Source of the DNA: Rikenella microfusus
GTDB taxonomy: Bacteria; Bacteroidota; Bacteroidia; Bacteroidales; SZUA-534
DNA length: 6,206 bases
Assembly: GCA_020719105.1 (NCBI GenBank)
Contig: DYQV01000151.1
Span: 1 to 6,206, forward strand
Reading direction: 5' to 3'
The translations under genes were made by a program, and so were the position numbers. The first letter of the stretch is position 1; each line of letters opens with the position of its first letter. Of this stretch, positions 1-6,033 are shown piece after piece. The notes under the pieces were generated by a model. It saw nothing but the letters and a program-made list of their open reading frames with translations, was not told the DNA's origin and searched no databases.

Positions 1-359
1 ATAATTTTTTCATCATTCAGTTTATGTGATGCTCTCAATGTTATAGGTACTTCTATATAATATAAGCTTATTCTTCCTAAATAACCATTTCCATTACTTA
101 CAACTTCAATTTGAAACCCTTTATTGGTAACTATTAATCCCGATTCTACGGACAAATAGCTGTTTAAAGGAATATTTGCCGTTATTCCAAAATGAATACC
201 CGGCTTCATCTTATAATCATTGCTGACAGTAGTATCATTATCTTTTTCCAACATGGTGGCAAGGCTTAAACCACCTTTTATCCCAAAGGTTTGGGCATTT
301 GATTTTAAGCAAAACAAACTAATTAAAACAAATACTAAAATTTTTGGTAATTTTTTCAT
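1..359 (-). CDS. Outer-membrane beta-barrel protein (PorT/OMP_b-brl_2 type), 3' end cut by window edge
   Basis: The frame opens with an ATG at 359 and stays open for 119 codons to the window edge, so the C-terminal part is missing. Residues 1-22 form a signal peptide: Lys2-Lys3, a hydrophobic core (ILVFVLISLF), then SNA before Q23 as a type I cleavage site. The mature protein begins with FGIKGGLSLATM, which resembles the first strand of small Bacteroidota beta-barrels (often called porin family or outer membrane beta-barrel protein, PF13568). Later stretches alternate as in beta strands: a PGIHFGITANIPL segment, LSVESGLIV, and GRISLYYIEVPITLR. The last of these matches the common 'YxExP' strand of this family. 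The product should sit in the outer membrane; its ligand or role is unknown. It lies 69 bp after the family 2 glycosyltransferase on the same strand, so readthrough is possible. I saw no terminator between them. Family assignment is from remembered sequence patterns, not a search. Confidence 0.82.
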   Translation of the reverse strand, partial: MKKLPKILVFVLISLFCLKSNAQTFGIKGGLSLATMLEKDNDTTVSNDYKMKPGIHFGITANIPLNSYLSVESGLIVTNKGFQIEVVSNGNGYLGRISLYYIEVPITLRASHKLNDEKI

Positions 360-428
360 TCAAAATAACTTAAATAATGAATAGAAGATTCCCTTTAGCC
401 AATCCATTTTTGCAATATAAGTTACAAT

Positions 429-1601
429 TCATGCCCTTTTAGCCCGCTCCCATTTTACTGACTGCTTACCACCAAGAAACCTAAAGAAGCCCAGCCACAT
501 AGCTTTATTGGCAATAAAAAAATAATAGGGTACAAACAAAAATCCCCATCTGGTTTTACGCTTTCGGAAAAGATAACCCAAAAGCACTATAAAATATAGC
601 AGTATTTGAAAGTAACCAATGGATTGATACAATGAAATATAACTGGAATAGTTCGCCAAAATAATGTTAATTGGAATTATTAATACTAAACTCAATGGTA
701 TAATTATCCAACGAAATAACTTGTGCGAAATGAACTGCCAACTTAATATTCCGTATTTAAAAATGTTTAATAAAGGGAGTAATCGAAAAACCGATTGAAA
801 ACTGCCGGCAGCTATCCTTATTTTTCGTTTCATTTCTTCATCTACCGAGGCCGATGCTTGTTCCAAGGCAAATGCTTCAGGGGTATAATCAATTTTGTAA
901 CCCTGCATGGCTATTTTCAACGAAATGGTAAAATCGTCTAAAATGGTATCATCCGGAACTGAAAAAAATAAGCTACGCCTTATGGCAAAAAGTTCGCCAG
1001 CAGCTCCCATGCAAGAGCCCAACTTGGATTCCTGAACCTTAACCCATGATTCATATTTCCAATAGAGACCTTCGCCAGATGATGCGGCATTATCCTTCAC
1101 ATCCATTTGAATCCTCTTTTCGCCGGCAACACAACCTACTTTTGGATTAGCAAAAGCATTCACAATAGCAATCACAGTATCTTGACTCAATAAGGTGTTC
1201 CCATCAGAAAAAATTACAATTTCGGAATCAACAAATTGCATTCCCCGGTTCATGGCATGAACCTTACCGTTGCGCTGTGGCTCATAAAAGACCGTTACTT
1301 CCGGAAAATTTTGCAACAATTCATTGGTTGAATCATTAGAACCATCGGTTACCCAAACTAAACGCAGTTTATCTTTTGGATAATTCAACTTCAATGAATT
1401 TTCAACTTTTTTAATTACAAACTCCTCTTCATTAAAAGCGGTTACAAACAATGTAACGGTTGGAAAATACACTAATTGTCTGGTCTGTTTTTTGGCTTTA
1501 TTACCAAACAAACTTATAATTAACAAACTGAATGGATATATCAGATAGGAATAAAGTATAGAAAGCAACAAAAGCCAAAATACTATTTCAAGATAAATCA
1601 T
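429..1601 (-). CDS. Membrane-bound glycosyltransferase family 2 (cellulose synthase-like)
   Basis: This 390-residue protein should transfer a sugar from a nucleotide-sugar donor at the cytoplasmic face of the inner membrane, as GT2 processive-like enzymes do. Residues 5-32 are an N-terminal membrane segment. The GT-A domain follows: VTLFVTAFNEEE (49-60), VTDGSND with D86 for nucleotide binding, YEPQRNGKVHAMNRG (106-120), the DxD-equivalent SDGNT (132-136), GAAGELFAIRR (199-209) and the ILDDF acceptor/catalytic-base motif with D222-D223. The helix KRKIRIAAGSFQS (258-270) occupies the usual Q/RxxRW position. Three or so membrane segments follow at about 297-316, 328-345 and 354-374. The C-terminus has a GKQ...WERAKR ending that I associate with this subfamily. 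All expected motifs are present, so it looks active. Its ATG lies inside the last 14 bp of the upstream glycosyltransferase gene, suggesting translational coupling. The product is probably a surface polysaccharide or LPS sugar; the exact sugar cannot be inferred. Confidence 0.9.
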   Translation of the reverse strand: MIYLEIVFWLLLLSILYSYLIYPFSLLIISLFGNKAKKQTRQLVYFPTVTLFVTAFNEEEFVIKKVENSLKLNYPKDKLRLVWVTDGSNDSTNELLQNFPEVTVFYEPQRNGKVHAMNRGMQFVDSEIVIFSDGNTLLSQDTVIAIVNAFANPKVGCVAGEKRIQMDVKDNAASSGEGLYWKYESWVKVQESKLGSCMGAAGELFAIRRSLFFSVPDDTILDDFTISLKIAMQGYKIDYTPEAFALEQASASVDEEMKRKIRIAAGSFQSVFRLLPLLNIFKYGILSWQFISHKLFRWIIIPLSLVLIIPINIILANYSSYISLYQSIGYFQILLYFIVLLGYLFRKRKTRWGFLFVPYYFFIANKAMWLGFFRFLGGKQSVKWERAKRA

Positions 1602-2805
1602 TAATTGCTAGTAATTTGTGTTGATAAAAATTCCTTAACCCGTTTATTAATATTTCATTCTTAAAGTTGTTGGATGCAAATTTAAATGCATTTTCTCCAT
1701 AATCCTTTATTAAATTAGGGTTTTGAAACAGCTTTTCTAAATATTCCGTCATTAAAACTGAATTATCGGCAATAACAATTTCATTTAGATTTTGGGCATC
1801 AATACCCTCTGCACCTTTGGAGGTGGTTAAAATACATTTACCCCGAGCCATTGCTTCCACAATTTTTATTCGCATTCCGCTTCCCGAAATAAGCGGAACC
1901 ACCATTAGCTGGTATTTGTCAATGAATTCGGTTGAATCATTTACTTCACCGGCAAAAACAATTGGAAACTGCACCAGTTTTTTTACAAAATTAACCGGAG
2001 CCTTTCGGCCAGCTATTATAAATTTCCATTGTGGATATTTTGAATAAAGGGGCACCCAAACATTTTTGATAAACCATAAAAGTCCCTCCTGATTTGGCAT
2101 CCAATCCAATGAACCAATAAAAAAAATCGCATTCAATTCACTGGGTTGGGTCAATTTGAACTTAGTTGCAACCATTCCTGTTGGGCTCACCTTACAAAAA
2201 TTTGGCTCTTTTATTTTAAAAAAATCTGCATCTTTTGCTGAAATTGGAATCAAGAGATCTATTTTTTCAGTAATTTTAAGTTCCATCTCTTTTATTCTTG
2301 AGGCAAGTAAGTTATAATAAAAGCGTTTAATTCTTGATGGTTCTTTAACAGCCAATCGATTCCATATTTCATGTTCAACATTGTGCGCCCTGTAAGAAAT
2401 TAATGCGCTGGAATGCTCTCTAATTTTAGAAATATATGAAGAAACATAGAGACCCTCCAACTGAATTATATCAAAAGTTTGGTTACTAAGAATTTGTATT
2501 AGTTTATTCTTATATTTTTGAGATTTAAAACGTTGTGCATTATATGGCATCCTGGAAAACAGCAAATTAAAAATAGCTTTCAACGGATTTAACTTTGTAT
2601 TTACCCATATTTGATACCAACTAATTTGGGTAGTTAATTCATTGGGCAAATCAGCTATTGAAGAAAAATGCTTGTGTGTTTGCATGGTTAATACGGTCAA
2701 TTCATCGCCCTTTTCAGCAAATCCTTTTATCATATTTAAGGTGGCAATGGCACCGCCATCATTTGGTGGAAAGGGCATTTTATGACACAAAAACAGTATT
2801 TTCAT
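1588..2805 (-). CDS. Glycosyltransferase family 4 (GT-B, sugar transferase/WaaG-like fold)
   Basis: This 405-residue cytosolic or membrane-peripheral GT-B enzyme should transfer a sugar to a glycan or lipid-linked acceptor. The N-terminal acceptor domain starts at once (MKILFLCHKMPFPPNDGGA, with the GG loop at 17-18) and contains YRAHNVEHEIW at 138-148, a signature I associate with the EpsH/PEP-CTERM-type sugar transferase branch. The C-terminal donor domain opens with FIGSLDWMPN (229-238). It continues through KFIIAGR (261-267) to SGSGMRIKIVEAMARGK (307-323), with K314 and E317 as likely phosphate and ribose contacts, then TTSKGAEGID (327-336). The first Glu of the classic EX7E pair is not obvious, as in several members of this branch. 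Length is normal. The start is 13 bp after the permease stop, and the end overlaps the family 2 glycosyltransferase by 14 bp, so the three are very probably one operon. Substrate is unknown. Confidence 0.9.
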   Translation of the reverse strand: MKILFLCHKMPFPPNDGGAIATLNMIKGFAEKGDELTVLTMQTHKHFSSIADLPNELTTQISWYQIWVNTKLNPLKAIFNLLFSRMPYNAQRFKSQKYKNKLIQILSNQTFDIIQLEGLYVSSYISKIREHSSALISYRAHNVEHEIWNRLAVKEPSRIKRFYYNLLASRIKEMELKITEKIDLLIPISAKDADFFKIKEPNFCKVSPTGMVATKFKLTQPSELNAIFFIGSLDWMPNQEGLLWFIKNVWVPLYSKYPQWKFIIAGRKAPVNFVKKLVQFPIVFAGEVNDSTEFIDKYQLMVVPLISGSGMRIKIVEAMARGKCILTTSKGAEGIDAQNLNEIVIADNSVLMTEYLEKLFQNPNLIKDYGENAFKFASNNFKNEILINGLRNFYQHKLLAINDLS

Positions 2806-2818
2806 GCGTAATCAATCT

Positions 2819-4357
2819 TTATATTGCAGAAAGGTCTTCCTCTTCCAAATTAACTATTTTAGATCCTTCGCCCCCATCAGTTTGAGAAATTACATTCTCT
2901 TTCTTTTTCATTAAAGATAAAATGAACTTTTTAATGGGTTCAATATAGGTATCAGTATTCAAAATTACTGAATCGTGGGCTGCTTTATAGGTAAGAAAAA
3001 TGCCGATAGGAAAGAGAATAAATGCAGAAATCCACATACCTAACCAAGCAGGCCATTCCCCAATTTTTGCATATTTTTCGCCTGTAATAGTGATAACATA
3101 ATATATTACAAAAAATAACACGGAAACTACAACCGGAAGGCCCATTCCTCCTTTGCGTATGATAGCACCTAAAGGAGCCCCAATAAAAAAAAGCAAGAGA
3201 CAAGCAAGTGATAAGGTAAACTTGCGGTGGTATTCAATTTCATGTCTTTTAATCCATTGGGCTTTGTGAGCAAATTCAGTTGATGATGAGGTTACATAGG
3301 ATTGGGTTCCATGGGCAAAATTTCGGGCATATTCAAAAACTTGCTTCTTGTTACTAAAAGAAAGGGAATTGAATAAACTATCAATACTTTTTACACTATC
3401 AGAAAGGGTATTATTAGCATACCAGATACTGTCGAGTTTTTCGTTATTAATCCGTTTAAAATAATTACCTTTTTTTAAAACCTGAACAAACGAATTTTCT
3501 CTTTTCTCATAATTCAGTGAAAGGGAATCAACAGTTTCCTGCAATTGGCTCAAATTGAGCATTTGGTAATGATTTTTAAACAATTTTTCATCGGTTCGTT
3601 CAAATCCATTCCACCCCGACATATCAATTAAAATACGCTGCTCCTCAAACTTATCAATCCGCTGAGGATATTCCTTATCGTCTCGTTTTCGTTGCTTTTC
3701 AATTACTTCGTTGTAAGTTTTTCCCTGATACATAGTAAATACCAAATATTTATTGTCGGTAGTTACCACCATGGTACCGGAATCGGCAATAGTAACTATC
3801 CTATTCCCTTCAGCTTGTGTATGATCATAAATTAAAATATTATAAAGCATCGATGTTTTCTTGCTCTTGCGTGAAACTTTAATGGTGTATCCTGGCAAGG
3901 TATTCGAAAAAACACCTTCTTTAATTGAAATCTCAGGTTTCTGATGTCTTACATCGTGGAGCAATGCACCCATTTTTAAGTTGGTAAATGGCATTACATT
4001 ATTGGAAAAATAAAAAGCCCCCACTCCAACAATAGAGATAAATATTACTAAAGGTGCCATAATACGAAATAATGAAATTCCCGCCGATTTAATCGACATC
4101 AATTCATTGTGCTCGGCAAGATTGCCAAAGGTCATAATGGAACTGAGTAAAACCGATAAGGGCAATGCCAGCGGAACTAAACCGGCAGAGGCATAAAGTA
4201 ATAATTCAAAAATGATACTTAAATCCAACCCTTTTCCTACCAAATCGTCAATATATTTCCATAAAAATTGCATCAATAGCAAAAATATGGCTATAAAAAA
4301 GGTAAGGATAAATGGTCCTATGTAGGATTGAAGAATAAACCGATGCAAGCGTTTCAC
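2819..4357 (-). CDS. lptF/lptG: LptF/LptG-family LPS export permease (long form), GTG start
   Basis: This 512-residue inner-membrane protein belongs to the YjgP/YjgQ (LptF/LptG) family, the permease part of the LptB2FG transporter that extracts LPS for delivery to the outer membrane. Three N-terminal membrane segments lie at about 13-35, 52-78 and 98-118. Between the second and third is the ABC-coupling stretch FGNLAEHNELMSIKSAGIS (77-95). A periplasmic beta-jellyroll domain follows from about 120 to 250. Three C-terminal segments lie at about 379-400, 408-427 and 437-459, containing FIGAPLGAIIRKGGMG (391-406), the family hallmark. Usual E. coli-type members are about 360 residues. The extra length is a polar Ser/Asn-rich, partly helical stretch at about 255-370 and a charged cytoplasmic tail (483-512). 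The start is GTG; a TAA stop lies five codons upstream in frame and the MKRLHRFILQ opening fits the family. I cannot tell LptF from LptG. Two glycosyltransferases follow in the same operon. Confidence 0.93.
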   Translation of the reverse strand: MKRLHRFILQSYIGPFILTFFIAIFLLLMQFLWKYIDDLVGKGLDLSIIFELLLYASAGLVPLALPLSVLLSSIMTFGNLAEHNELMSIKSAGISLFRIMAPLVIFISIVGVGAFYFSNNVMPFTNLKMGALLHDVRHQKPEISIKEGVFSNTLPGYTIKVSRKSKKTSMLYNILIYDHTQAEGNRIVTIADSGTMVVTTDNKYLVFTMYQGKTYNEVIEKQRKRDDKEYPQRIDKFEEQRILIDMSGWNGFERTDEKLFKNHYQMLNLSQLQETVDSLSLNYEKRENSFVQVLKKGNYFKRINNEKLDSIWYANNTLSDSVKSIDSLFNSLSFSNKKQVFEYARNFAHGTQSYVTSSSTEFAHKAQWIKRHEIEYHRKFTLSLACLLLFFIGAPLGAIIRKGGMGLPVVVSVLFFVIYYVITITGEKYAKIGEWPAWLGMWISAFILFPIGIFLTYKAAHDSVILNTDTYIEPIKKFILSLMKKKENVISQTDGGEGSKIVNLEEEDLSAI

Positions 4358-4382
4358 TGCAATTTTCAGTTAGATTAAAAAC

Positions 4383-4407
4383 AAAAAAATTCCTCATGCT
4401 GAGGAAT
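4383..4407 (-). terminator. Rho-independent terminator after the START-like gene
   Basis: Read on the minus strand, ATTCCTCA and TGAGGAAT form a perfect 8-bp stem with a 3-nt GCA loop, followed directly by a run of T (positions 4389 down to 4383). It lies 35 bp past the START-like stop codon and 25 bp before the permease GTG. It therefore separates the two transcription units, or acts as a leaky attenuator if both are cotranscribed. Confidence 0.8.
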
Positions 4408-4442
4408 CTACAATAGTAACAAAAATGAGCTGATTTAAAAAG

Positions 4443-4823
4443 TTAAGAACCTAAAATATGTTTCAGTTCTGAAATTTGTGAATCCCACAGCTCCTTAGCA
4501 TCGGCTATTTCATTTGGTTCTGCAAAATCAGTAACAATTAATGCCAAATCGCTGGTTAATTCATCCATATTTATTTTGAATTCAAAATAAGTTTTATCAT
4601 CGTTATCGTCTAACCAATGAAACCGTGCATACCTGAGTTCTTTTTTATTTATCATTTCAGCTTGCTGTTCCACACCACTCCATTCAAAAGTAAAAATCTT
4701 ACCTTGAACTATCACATTATCAGCAAACCATTCATTAAGTCCGCCAGCAGTGCTTAGCCTATTAAACAGCACTTTATCGGAAGTTTTGAGAGGATATTCT
4801 ATTTGATATTTTTCCTTGGCCAT
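4443..4823 (-). CDS. START-like domain protein (START_2, SRPBCC/AHSA1-like fold)
   Basis: This 126-residue soluble protein has no signal peptide or membrane segment. It matches my memory of the Bacteroidota-specific START-like family (PF19569): a GGLNEWFADNV motif at 27-37, FEWSG (46-50), the strand RFHWLDDNDD (67-76), YFEFKINMDELT (79-90), LIVTDFAE (95-102) and a C-terminal helix LWDSQISELKHILG (112-125). The helix-grip fold of this superfamily usually encloses a hydrophobic ligand or protein surface, as in AHSA1 and polyketide cyclases. The specific ligand of this family is, to my knowledge, not established. Length is normal and the gene is complete from ATG to TAA. A hairpin terminator follows, so it is probably transcribed alone. 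Upstream is a long AT-rich region with an inverted repeat at 4852-4877. Adjacency to the LPS permease may be only chance. Confidence 0.9.
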   Translation of the reverse strand: MAKEKYQIEYPLKTSDKVLFNRLSTAGGLNEWFADNVIVQGKIFTFEWSGVEQQAEMINKKELRYARFHWLDDNDDKTYFEFKINMDELTSDLALIVTDFAEPNEIADAKELWDSQISELKHILGS

Positions 4824-4839
4824 TATTAACTGTTTTTTT

Positions 4840-4847
4840 GCAATATA
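4840..4847 (-). promoter_or_regulatory. Weak candidate -7 element for the START-like gene
   Basis: On the minus strand the bases read TATATTGC, a 6 of 8 match to the Bacteroidota -7 consensus TAnnTTTG. It lies 16 bp before the ATG. No TTTG/TTG sits at the usual distance upstream, so this is a tentative call. Confidence 0.25.
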
Positions 4848-4851
4848 TGAA

Positions 4852-4877
4852 AAAGAATGGAATAAGATTCATTCTTT
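4852..4877. repeat. Imperfect inverted repeat upstream of the START-like gene
   Basis: The left arm AAAGAATGGAAT and right arm ATTCATTCTTT pair over 11 bp with one bulged G (4860) and an AAG loop. The element starts 28 bp before the ATG, next to the weak -7 candidate, where an operator would lie. No U-run follows that would make it a clear terminator. Confidence 0.45.
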
Positions 4878-5130
4878 AAAACTATTTGGTTTTTTTATGC
4901 ACGAAATTTGATTAATAATTGGACTAATGAATTAATTATCTACATGATGCATTAACAATTTAGTTTTAAAATTATTTTTAAATAAATCGGTAACTGTATT
5001 TCAAATTGTCAATTGCATATAGATGGTATAAGAACAAAAAAATAATGTATTTTAATACTATTACTAATTAATTATCAACGTATTATAAAATAAATATAAT
5101 TCAAAGGTTATTTTTCATATCCAATGGTGA

Positions 5131-5158
5131 TTTGATTTAAAATAATTTATTAAATTTG
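5131..5158 (+). promoter_or_regulatory. Bacteroidota-type promoter of the tRNA gene
   Basis: A TTTG at 5131-5134 (-33 element) and a perfect TAAATTTG at 5151-5158 (-7 consensus TAnnTTTG) are separated by 16 bp, slightly short of the usual spacing. Transcription should begin near 5164, giving a leader of about ten bases before the tRNA. Confidence 0.75.
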
Positions 5159-5173
5159 CACCCGCTAAAACAA

Positions 5174-5247
5174 AGCGAGGTAGCTCAGCTGGTTAGAGCG
5201 CATGATTCATAATCATGAGGTCGGGAGATCATGCCTCCCTCTCGCTA
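5174..5247 (+). tRNA. tRNA with CAT anticodon, probably elongator tRNA-Met; unusual T-loop
   Basis: A full 74-nt cloverleaf can be drawn. The acceptor stem AGCGAGG (5174-5180) pairs with TCTCGCT (5240-5246), with one G-U at 7:66. Next come T8-A9, D stem GCTC/GAGC with loop AGCTGGTTA, anticodon stem CATGA/TCATG, loop TTCATAA with anticodon CAT at 5208-5210, variable loop AGGTC, T stem GGGAG/CTCCC and discriminator A5247. CCA is not encoded. The 1:72 pair is Watson-Crick and the anticodon stem lacks three G-C pairs, so it is not an initiator. An isoleucine tRNA (lysidine at C34) is possible, but the A5-U68 pair resembles elongator Met. The T-loop reads ATCATGC: T54 and A58, nearly invariant in bacterial tRNAs, are A and T, while T55, C56 and a purine at 57 are kept. 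The gene has its own promoter and terminator. Confidence 0.92.
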
Positions 5248-5256
5248 CTTAAAATG

Positions 5257-5293
5257 AAGCAGTTACAACGAAGTTGTAGCTGCTTTTGTTTTT
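5257..5293 (+). terminator. Rho-independent terminator of the tRNA
   Basis: AAGCAGTTACAAC (5257-5269) pairs with GTTGTAGCTGCTT (5273-5285) over 13 bp with one G-U and a GAA loop, followed by TTGTTTTT to 5293. It begins ten bases after the tRNA end. Confidence 0.9.
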
Positions 5294-5294
5294 C

Positions 5295-5315
5295 TTACAT
5301 ACAATTTACATACAA
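5295..5315. repeat. Short direct repeat, two copies of TTACATACAA
   Basis: The 10-bp unit occurs at 5295-5304 and 5306-5315 with one base between. It sits in the gap between the tRNA terminator and the terminator of the opposing DUF6266 gene. Function is unknown. Confidence 0.6.
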
Positions 5316-5325
5316 AATTGGCATT

Positions 5326-5353
5326 AAAAAACCGCTCCCTAACAAGAGAGCAG
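5326..5353 (-). terminator. Rho-independent terminator of the DUF6266 gene
   Basis: On the minus strand CTGCTCTC (5353-5346) pairs with GGGAGCGG (5339-5332) over 8 bp with two G-U pairs and a 6-nt loop TTGTTA, followed by six T (5331-5326). It begins 29 bp after the TAA at 5385-5383, which supports the view that the whole stretch to 5383 was, or is, one gene. Confidence 0.8.
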
Positions 5354-5382
5354 CAAACAAAAAAACTCAATACTTACAAGCT

Positions 5383-6033
5383 TTAAGGAGCCGCTATAAT
5401 AGTAACTGAACCAGCATAAACACTGTTTGATAATTCTTTCCCATCTTCACTAATAAAAGATACAAAAACCTCAACAGTTTCATTTTGGTAACTCGGAGGC
5501 AATTGTATTTGATAACTGCCATCAAATCTTGAAGCACCCGTTTTAGCCGATATGGCTTCCGCTTTGGTTTCATTGTAAACAAGTATGGATGCCTTATCAG
5601 TCGAATTAGCCTTCCACTATTCTGAATTATCCGACCAAGTAACTTGCAAATTACCAACAAGGTCAGAACCGCCATCTGCATTTAAAGCCATCGGTAAACT
5701 ACCTTTAGCAACCAATGCGCTTGAATAGTCAATTGCAAAGTCCGGAAACTCGCCAATTACAGCATTGTTGAGGTTGTACGACATAGCACTGTTGAACTCT
5801 GTCTTTTTAACCGCATAATTCCTGAACCCAATTTTAATATGCTCCTTCATTGGCTGTAAGAACTGCAATACAATTGCAAACTTGGACCGTTGGCCAACTT
5901 GACCATCCGTTTTTGGATTGGAAACACTTGCCGGTTTTACCCGCATGTAATTAATTCCTTTCCATCTGCCGCCGACAACATTTCCTACTTTGCCGGCGAA
6001 ACCGCCTAAAATTCCTTGATTAATTTTACCCAT
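5383..6033 (-). pseudogene. DUF6266-family protein gene interrupted by one in-frame TAG at codon 139
   Basis: From ATG at 6033 the frame gives MGKINQGILGGFAGKVGNVV, the conserved opening of the Bacteroidota family DUF6266. A GGRWKGINYMRVKP stretch, SVSNPKT, FLQPM and FNSAMSYNLNNAV follow as in the family. After VTWSDNSE (131-138) a TAG occurs at 5619-5617. The same frame then continues for 77 codons to TAA at 5383 (STDKASILVYN, FVSFISEDGKELSNSVY, AGSVTI), which are the family's C-terminal motifs. Total length is 215 residues plus the TAG, normal for the family, and a terminator follows. Thus only this codon breaks the gene. The shortened product would be 138 residues. A longer TTG start at 6048 is possible, but the MGKI opening fits better. 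The family's function is unknown to me. No ATG lies in the second part, so independent restart is unlikely. Recent nonsense mutation, readthrough or sequence error are all possible. Confidence 0.85.

Larger units (their letters stand above)
4824..5173. other. 350-bp AT-rich divergent intergenic region
   Basis: No coding frame is convincing in this stretch. It separates the START-like gene (minus) from the tRNA (plus). It holds the tRNA promoter at 5131-5158, an imperfect inverted repeat at 4852-4877, and a weak -7-like element for the minus-strand gene at 4840-4847. The rest is A/T-rich sequence in which I find no RNA gene, long repeat or CRISPR structure. Confidence 0.7.

Noticed and set aside
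1817..2047. A 76-codon plus-strand frame
   Set aside because: It lies fully inside the family 4 glycosyltransferase gene on the other strand, in the region encoding its donor-binding domain; it is a shadow frame.
2658..2885. A 75-codon plus-strand frame
   Set aside because: It is antisense to the permease-glycosyltransferase junction and shows no family motif.
2985..3203. A 72-codon minus-strand frame
   Set aside because: It is an alternate frame within the membrane-segment part of the permease; hydrophobic codons produce such shadows.
5174..5247. Reading the tRNA as initiator tRNA-fMet
   Set aside because: The 1:72 position is a normal A-T pair and the anticodon stem lacks the three G-C pairs typical of initiators.
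5215..5409. A 64-codon plus-strand frame
   Set aside because: It starts inside the tRNA, crosses the tRNA terminator and has no recognisable protein pattern.
5425..5445. A suspected second lesion (frameshift) near the end of the DUF6266 gene
   Set aside because: Reading codon by codon (GAT GGG AAA GAA TTA TCA AAC AGT) shows the frame is continuous to TAA at 5383, so no frameshift exists there.
5394..5681. A 95-codon minus-strand frame overlapping the end of the DUF6266 gene
   Set aside because: It is another frame of the same DNA. The family motifs (STDKASILVYN, FISEDGKELSNSVY) lie in the frame that continues past the TAG, not in this one.
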